The notes under the pieces are model-generated. The model made no database searches and was not told where the DNA came from. It saw only the letters and a list, made by a program, of their open reading frames with translations. A DNA stretch of 64,000 bases from DATCJA01 sp963734635 (GTDB taxonomy: Bacteria; Acidobacteriota; Vicinamibacteria; Vicinamibacterales; UBA2999): assembly GCA_963734635.1 (NCBI GenBank), contig CAVTIA010000013.1, positions 62,001-126,000 on the forward strand, read 5' to 3'. Below are positions 59,898 to 64,000 of this stretch, one piece after another. Position numbers and translations under genes: made by a program. Each line of letters begins with the position of its first letter. Position 1 is the stretch's first letter.

Positions 59898-60902
59898 CTA
59901 CTGCGACGATTTCCCTGCGGCCGCTTCCGCCCTCTTCTTGTCCTCGAGCCGCGCACCGGCGAGGGTGTTGGACAACCCGCGGTTGCCTTCATGACAGGCG
60001 TGCTCGAAGATTGGACCGATCGTCTTTTGCATGGGCAGCTCGGCCGACCAGGGCCGTGTCCATGTCGCTGGATCGTCGATCGTAAATCTGTAGTCGATCC
60101 TGTCCTCGGCCACGCGCGTGAACCGTTCGGTCAGGCGCATGTTCTGACTTGATCCCTGAAACGCCGTCTTGTCGGTGAAATTCGTCGTCTCGACGACCAG
60201 GGTCTCGCCTTCCCAGCGGCCAATCGAGTTCCCCGTCAGGTTGCGGACGTGGGGCGGCAGATGTGGACGTCCATCGAGCGGGATAATGCGAGGCTCGTGG
60301 ATCATCTCAACGAGAATCATCACGTAACCCGGCCCCTGGATGATCTGATAGTTGTTGTTATAGGCGCCCGGCAGCATCGGCGGACCGGCGCGGTCCATGA
60401 GAATGCATCGCACGCTCAGGGATTGGTTCTGTGCAGCGTCGGTGGGGCCGCCCATGCGCTTTCTCGCTTCCGCCCGCGCCGCATTCCGTTTCTGTCCTTC
60501 TTCGGTCATCGGGGGGAGCTGCCCATTGGCCGGATCGAAGATGAGTGACGTCCGCAGGTTCAAAGCGAGTCCTCCCTGATTGCGGTCGAGCCCGAACTGC
60601 GTGAAGTCATAGTGCACGTCGGGAATCGTGCCAGGCTCTGTCTGCTCGCTTTCGAGAGCGGCGGCGGTCTTGAGGATTTCGAGCGCCTCCTCGCGCGTAT
60701 AGAGCTCTTTGGTCACTTCCTTCGGCCGCTGAAGAGGCGTGTACGTCGTGTTCGTCCAGAAGCCCTGCAGATCAGGTTGACCGTCCGAGGTACGCGGCGC
60801 CCGGTAAGCGCGCGTCTGCGCGACTGCCAGCGACGTCGTCGCGCACAGGACCGCGACGACCACTATCCACCTGCCGGCGATGACGACATATCGATGGTTC
60901 AT
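59898..60902 (-). CDS. Exported hypothetical protein, acidobacterial paralogue family, 334 residues
   Basis: The protein has a signal peptide (WIVVVAVLCATTSLAVAQT) and the repeated family text YRAPRTSDGQPDLQGFWTNT, YQIIQGPGYVMILVEMIH, RIIPLDGRPHLPP and GRWEGETLVVETTNFTD, then ERFTRVAEDRIDYRFTIDDP. The same blocks in the same order occur in the next gene at 60925. Large paralogue families with this text are typical of Vicinamibacteria-like genomes; they look lipocalin- or beta-barrel-like in the C-terminal part, but no function is established that I can name. Confidence 0.7.
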   Translation of the reverse strand: MNHRYVVIAGRWIVVVAVLCATTSLAVAQTRAYRAPRTSDGQPDLQGFWTNTTYTPLQRPKEVTKELYTREEALEILKTAAALESEQTEPGTIPDVHYDFTQFGLDRNQGGLALNLRTSLIFDPANGQLPPMTEEGQKRNAARAEARKRMGGPTDAAQNQSLSVRCILMDRAGPPMLPGAYNNNYQIIQGPGYVMILVEMIHEPRIIPLDGRPHLPPHVRNLTGNSIGRWEGETLVVETTNFTDKTAFQGSSQNMRLTERFTRVAEDRIDYRFTIDDPATWTRPWSAELPMQKTIGPIFEHACHEGNRGLSNTLAGARLEDKKRAEAAAGKSSQ

Positions 60903-60924
60903 GTCGAATCTCTCTTTCAGGCCA

Positions 60925-61737
60925 TCAGTTGCCAGGCTGCTTGCGGAGGTTACCGTAGATCAAGTCCTCGGCGAATTCCACGCACCGGAAGTCCAGGATC
61001 TGTGCGTTCTTCTCCATGCGCCTGTAGATGGGCATGCTGATCTTCCACGGTCGCGAAAAGACGTTCTTATCCTCAATGGTGGCTTCGTACAGGAGGTGAT
61101 CGGGGCCCGTGGCGGTAAAGCGTTCGACCACGTGCAGAGCTTCGCTGTGAAAATTTCCGGCCCGGTCCAGCCACGCCATGCCGTTGAAGCCGGTCGTATC
61201 GACGACAAGCGTTTCGCCTTCCCAACGACCGTTCGACCATCCCATCCAACTGTCGGCGGGAGCTTCCTGGTGGTCGTCCATGTAGATCGTGCGAACGGCG
61301 CGCGCGAACGTGTAGACCATCATGATGTATTTCGGAGTCTGAATGATCTGGAACGGATACGGCATGTAGTTCGCGCGCGGCACTCCAGGGAGATAGCACT
61401 TGGTCTCCGGGTCGAGCGTCAGCCGATTTTCGAAGTTCTTCTTTTTCTGCTCAGCCGCGGCCGGCAGGTAGGGGAGCTGGCCGCCCTCGACGATGCCTTG
61501 ACCGGGGGGAATGGCACCGGCCGCACCGAGCGCTGGCACAGAGCTGGGCGCCGCCGCATGCGCTTCGATGTCCCAGTAGGCTTCGGTGAGGGCCTGCCAG
61601 ATTCCGTTGAGATTGGGCTTGCCGTCCGATGTGCGCGGCGCTTTGTACGTCGTTTGGCCGACCGCTGCAGTGGCGGTCAACAGGACGGTCGCGATGGCGG
61701 CCGTTTGAGTCAGCGAACGTGTGAACCGGTCGAGCAT
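60925..61737 (-). CDS. Exported hypothetical protein, paralogue of the 59898 gene, 270 residues
   Basis: From ATG 61737 the product has a signal peptide (TAAIATVLLTATAAVGQT) and shares with its neighbour YKAPRTSDGKPNLNGIWQAL, FQIIQTPKYIMMVYTF, GRWEGETLVVDTTGFNGMAW and VERFTATGPDHLLYEATIED. It is shorter in the middle. The two genes and DUF6152 form a compact three-gene unit on the minus strand (gaps 22 and 13 bases). A role in handling an extracellular small molecule is possible but unsupported. Confidence 0.7.
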   Translation of the reverse strand: MLDRFTRSLTQTAAIATVLLTATAAVGQTTYKAPRTSDGKPNLNGIWQALTEAYWDIEAHAAAPSSVPALGAAGAIPPGQGIVEGGQLPYLPAAAEQKKKNFENRLTLDPETKCYLPGVPRANYMPYPFQIIQTPKYIMMVYTFARAVRTIYMDDHQEAPADSWMGWSNGRWEGETLVVDTTGFNGMAWLDRAGNFHSEALHVVERFTATGPDHLLYEATIEDKNVFSRPWKISMPIYRRMEKNAQILDFRCVEFAEDLIYGNLRKQPGN

Positions 61738-61846
61738 GTGTGCATCTCTCGATGAAACGGCTCCTGGCAGCCCACGACGACCCGTTTGTTCCTGGCGGGG
61801 GTGATATTGAACGCCCCCGGCCTGCGAGTCAAGTCGGTCGGAATCG

Positions 61847-64000
61847 CTACCCGGTGTTCCGCATTCCGGCCGCGATCCCGTTGATCGTGACGAGCAGGGC
61901 CCGACCGAGGGTCTCGGCCTCCGGAGTATCCGCCCGATCGGCCGCACGAAGCGCTCGAAACCGCCGGAGCAATTCAACCTGTACAAGGTTGATCGGATCG
62001 ACGTACGGGTTGCGGACGTCTATCGATCGGCGGAGCACGACGTTGTCCTCCAGCAGCCGCTGGTGTCCTGTGATGGCGCGGACGGTCTCGACCGCACGCT
62101 CGAGCCGCTCCCGCAGGGATCGGCCGAGCGGCTGCAGGTCCTGTGGAACCAGCAGGCGATCGTAGTAGGCCGCCACGCCGGCATCGGCCTTCGCGAGCGC
62201 CATTTCCGTCAGGTCGAGCGTCGATCGGAAGAACGGCCACCTCTGATACATCTCGCGATACAGCGCACGGTCGTCGTCGCTGAGCGCATATCCGAGCAAC
62301 TCCTCCGCGCCGAGCCATGATGCGAGCAGGAGGCGCGTCTGCGTCCATGCGAACTGCCATGGTATCGCGCGCAGGCCGGTCAGATCGCCGCCGCCGGCGC
62401 GCCGTGCGGGACGGCTGCCGATGTGCAACGCGTCCAGCTCCTCTACCGGCGTGGCTGCGAAGAAGTAGGCCGGGAAGCGTGGATCCTCGTAGGCGATTCT
62501 GCGAAACGCCATGCTCGAGGCGATCGAGAGGTGCTCCATGGCCTGGTGCCACAGGGGCTCTGTCGGCGCGGGCGTGGTGAGCGTCGCCTCGAGCGCTGCC
62601 GTCGTGTAGACCTCGAGCGTGCGGATGGCGATGCCGGGCAGCCCGAACTTCGCCTGGATCATCTCGCCCTGTTCGGTGACCCGCAACGTGCCATCGACGG
62701 ACCCGGGCGGTTGCGATTGGATCGCGCGGTACGTGGGGCCTCCGCCACGGCCGACGCTGCCTCCGCGGCCGTGAAACAGCGTGACCGGCACGCCGCCCGC
62801 ACGGCACGCGTCGACAATTGCCACCTGGGTCTTATAGAGCTCCCAAGATGCGGCGAGCCGTCCGAGCTCCTTTGTCGAGTCCGAGTAGCCAATCATCACT
62901 TCCTGGCGGCCGAACTCGCGGATCATCCATTCTCGGTACCACGGCGTTGCGAGCAGCGTGCCGATGACGTCGCCGGCGCTGGCCAGGCCGCGCGCGGTCT
63001 CAAACAGCGGCACGACGCGAAGCGGTGGATGCACGCCCGCCTCCCGCTGCAGCAGCGCGACCGCCAGCACGTCGGAGGGGCGAGCTGCCATGCTGATCAC
63101 GTACGCGCCGAGCGACTCGCTCGGAATCGCTGCAAGCATCCGGAATGTGTCGACGACGTCATTGACCGCCGGAGTTGCGTCGAGGCCGGGCGGTATCATC
63201 GGAGAGGCACCTGCAAGCGCACTCAGCAGGAACTCGACGCGCTCGTCCTCCGGCCACTCCTCGTACGACCCGCGGCCGAGCCTGCGCGTGATCGCATCAA
63301 GCGCCGCGGTGTGGCGGGCCGCTTCCTGGCGGATGTCGAGGCGCACCAGCGTAATACCGAATACTGCGAGGCGCCGCAGCACGTCAGCCAGCCGGCCTTC
63401 CGCGATGATGCCGTTGCCCGTTGCATGGAGCGAGCGATGGCAGACGAGCAGCGGTTCGGCCAGCGACGCGCGCGTCTCGTAGACGAGGTCTGGAGTCGGT
63501 TCCGCGCGGTACGGCTCGTCGCTGGCGTGCGAGAGCTGATCGCCCAACCACGCCCTCGTCGCCTCGAGACGATGCTGAACATCGCGGAGGAGCGCCCGGT
63601 ATGGTTCGGGTCCTGGCCCTACCCGTGCACGCAGGGCGTCGTCGGCGTCGGTCATCGAGAGCTCGGCGCGCAACTCCTCGATTTCCTTTACGTATAGAGA
63701 CGCCGCAGTCCAGCGCGTCATCAGGCATGCACGCCGCGTGATGTCTGGCGTGACGTTCGGGTTCCCGTCGCGATCGCCGCCTATCCAGGAACCGAACCGG
63801 ACGGGCGCGGCGTCGAGCGGCAGCCCGTCGCCGGCTACCTGGTGCAGCACGCGATCGAGGCTCCGCATATAGCGAGGAAGCGCATCCCAGATGGTTTCCT
63901 CGAACACGGCCAGCATCGACGCGGACTTCTTCGAGCGGCGAAGGGCGTTCGCGCCGTACCTCCTCCGTCTCCCACGCGGCGGTGATTTCGCGACGTAGCG
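61847..64000 (-). CDS. ppc: Phosphoenolpyruvate carboxylase (partial, frameshift near the edge)
   Basis: The visible C-terminal part of about 717 residues shows FGSWIGGDRDGNPNVT, VRLDIRQEAARH (active site region), VMIGYSDSTKELGRLAASWE, VTLFHGRGGSVGRGGGPTY and the C-terminal NPYVDPINLVQVELLRR ending near NTG, typical of PEPC, which carboxylates phosphoenolpyruvate to oxaloacetate. The frame breaks near 63918-63930; the upstream text LRREITAAWETEEVRRERPS is the expected continuation after removing one base. The N-terminus lies beyond the window. Confidence 0.93.
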   Translation of the reverse strand, partial: RYVAKSPPRGRRRRYGANALRRSKKSASMLAVFEETIWDALPRYMRSLDRVLHQVAGDGLPLDAAPVRFGSWIGGDRDGNPNVTPDITRRACLMTRWTAASLYVKEIEELRAELSMTDADDALRARVGPGPEPYRALLRDVQHRLEATRAWLGDQLSHASDEPYRAEPTPDLVYETRASLAEPLLVCHRSLHATGNGIIAEGRLADVLRRLAVFGITLVRLDIRQEAARHTAALDAITRRLGRGSYEEWPEDERVEFLLSALAGASPMIPPGLDATPAVNDVVDTFRMLAAIPSESLGAYVISMAARPSDVLAVALLQREAGVHPPLRVVPLFETARGLASAGDVIGTLLATPWYREWMIREFGRQEVMIGYSDSTKELGRLAASWELYKTQVAIVDACRAGGVPVTLFHGRGGSVGRGGGPTYRAIQSQPPGSVDGTLRVTEQGEMIQAKFGLPGIAIRTLEVYTTAALEATLTTPAPTEPLWHQAMEHLSIASSMAFRRIAYEDPRFPAYFFAATPVEELDALHIGSRPARRAGGGDLTGLRAIPWQFAWTQTRLLLASWLGAEELLGYALSDDDRALYREMYQRWPFFRSTLDLTEMALAKADAGVAAYYDRLLVPQDLQPLGRSLRERLERAVETVRAITGHQRLLEDNVVLRRSIDVRNPYVDPINLVQVELLRRFRALRAADRADTPEAETLGRALLVTINGIAAGMRNTG

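Overview
The window is high-GC bacterial chromosome with short gaps and many start/stop overlaps (ATGA, GTGA, TAGTG, TGATG). The gene content suggests an uncultured acidobacterium, most likely of the Vicinamibacteria type: MoxR/DUF58/Bat/DUF4175/DUF4159 operon, DUF6152 protein, PQQ-type propellers, tannase and penicillin acylase, CHAD/Ppx, many REP-like palindromes and heptamer arrays. The taxonomy is inferred from gene content only.

Layout. 0-9 kb: start of a LytS-like sensor, an orphan nuoI, a phosphoesterase, a homocysteine methyltransferase/MTHFR fusion, two tandem PmtA-like methyltransferases, a glycosyltransferase and lon. 9-13 kb: an MddA-like membrane methyltransferase divergent from a three-gene ketosynthase / flavoprotein / isoprenylcysteine-methyltransferase-like set. 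12.9-27.1 kb: one long co-directional operon of a TPR metallopeptidase, DUF4159, MoxR ATPase, DUF58, BatA, DUF4175, a second VWA protein, a caspase-like protein without cysteine and a zinc-ribbon membrane protein. 27-32 kb: CBS protein, HMGL-like enzyme, glutaminyl-cyclase-like M28 peptidase, citrate synthase, YacG. 32-42 kb: phosphate/polyphosphate block (pstSCAB-phoU, mgtE, ppx, CHAD, sixA, lipid kinase). 42-49.4 kb: a very large FtsX-type permease coupled to two exported beta-propellers, then small membrane proteins. 49.4-54 kb: accessory island with repeated zinc-ribbon mini-genes, a candidate structured RNA with terminator, and a minus-strand phage module (P27 small terminase, HK97-type capsid, carbohydrate-binding-like and membrane proteins) without large terminase, portal, protease, tail or integrase. 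54-64 kb: exported catabolic enzymes (formamidase, penicillin acylase, thioesterase, tannase), DUF6152 and two paralogous exported proteins, and a partial ppc.

Three cross-cutting signals stand out. (1) Eleven inferred single-base insertions break nine genes; eight of them lie in the pentamer GYACC (either strand). (2) REP-like units made of GTAG plus a palindrome with a TNNA loop recur with different stem sequences; one pair lies in frame inside a gene. (3) Arrays of 7-8 bp units, each locus with its own unit and several arranged as facing inverted arms, occupy gaps or the first codons of exported proteins.
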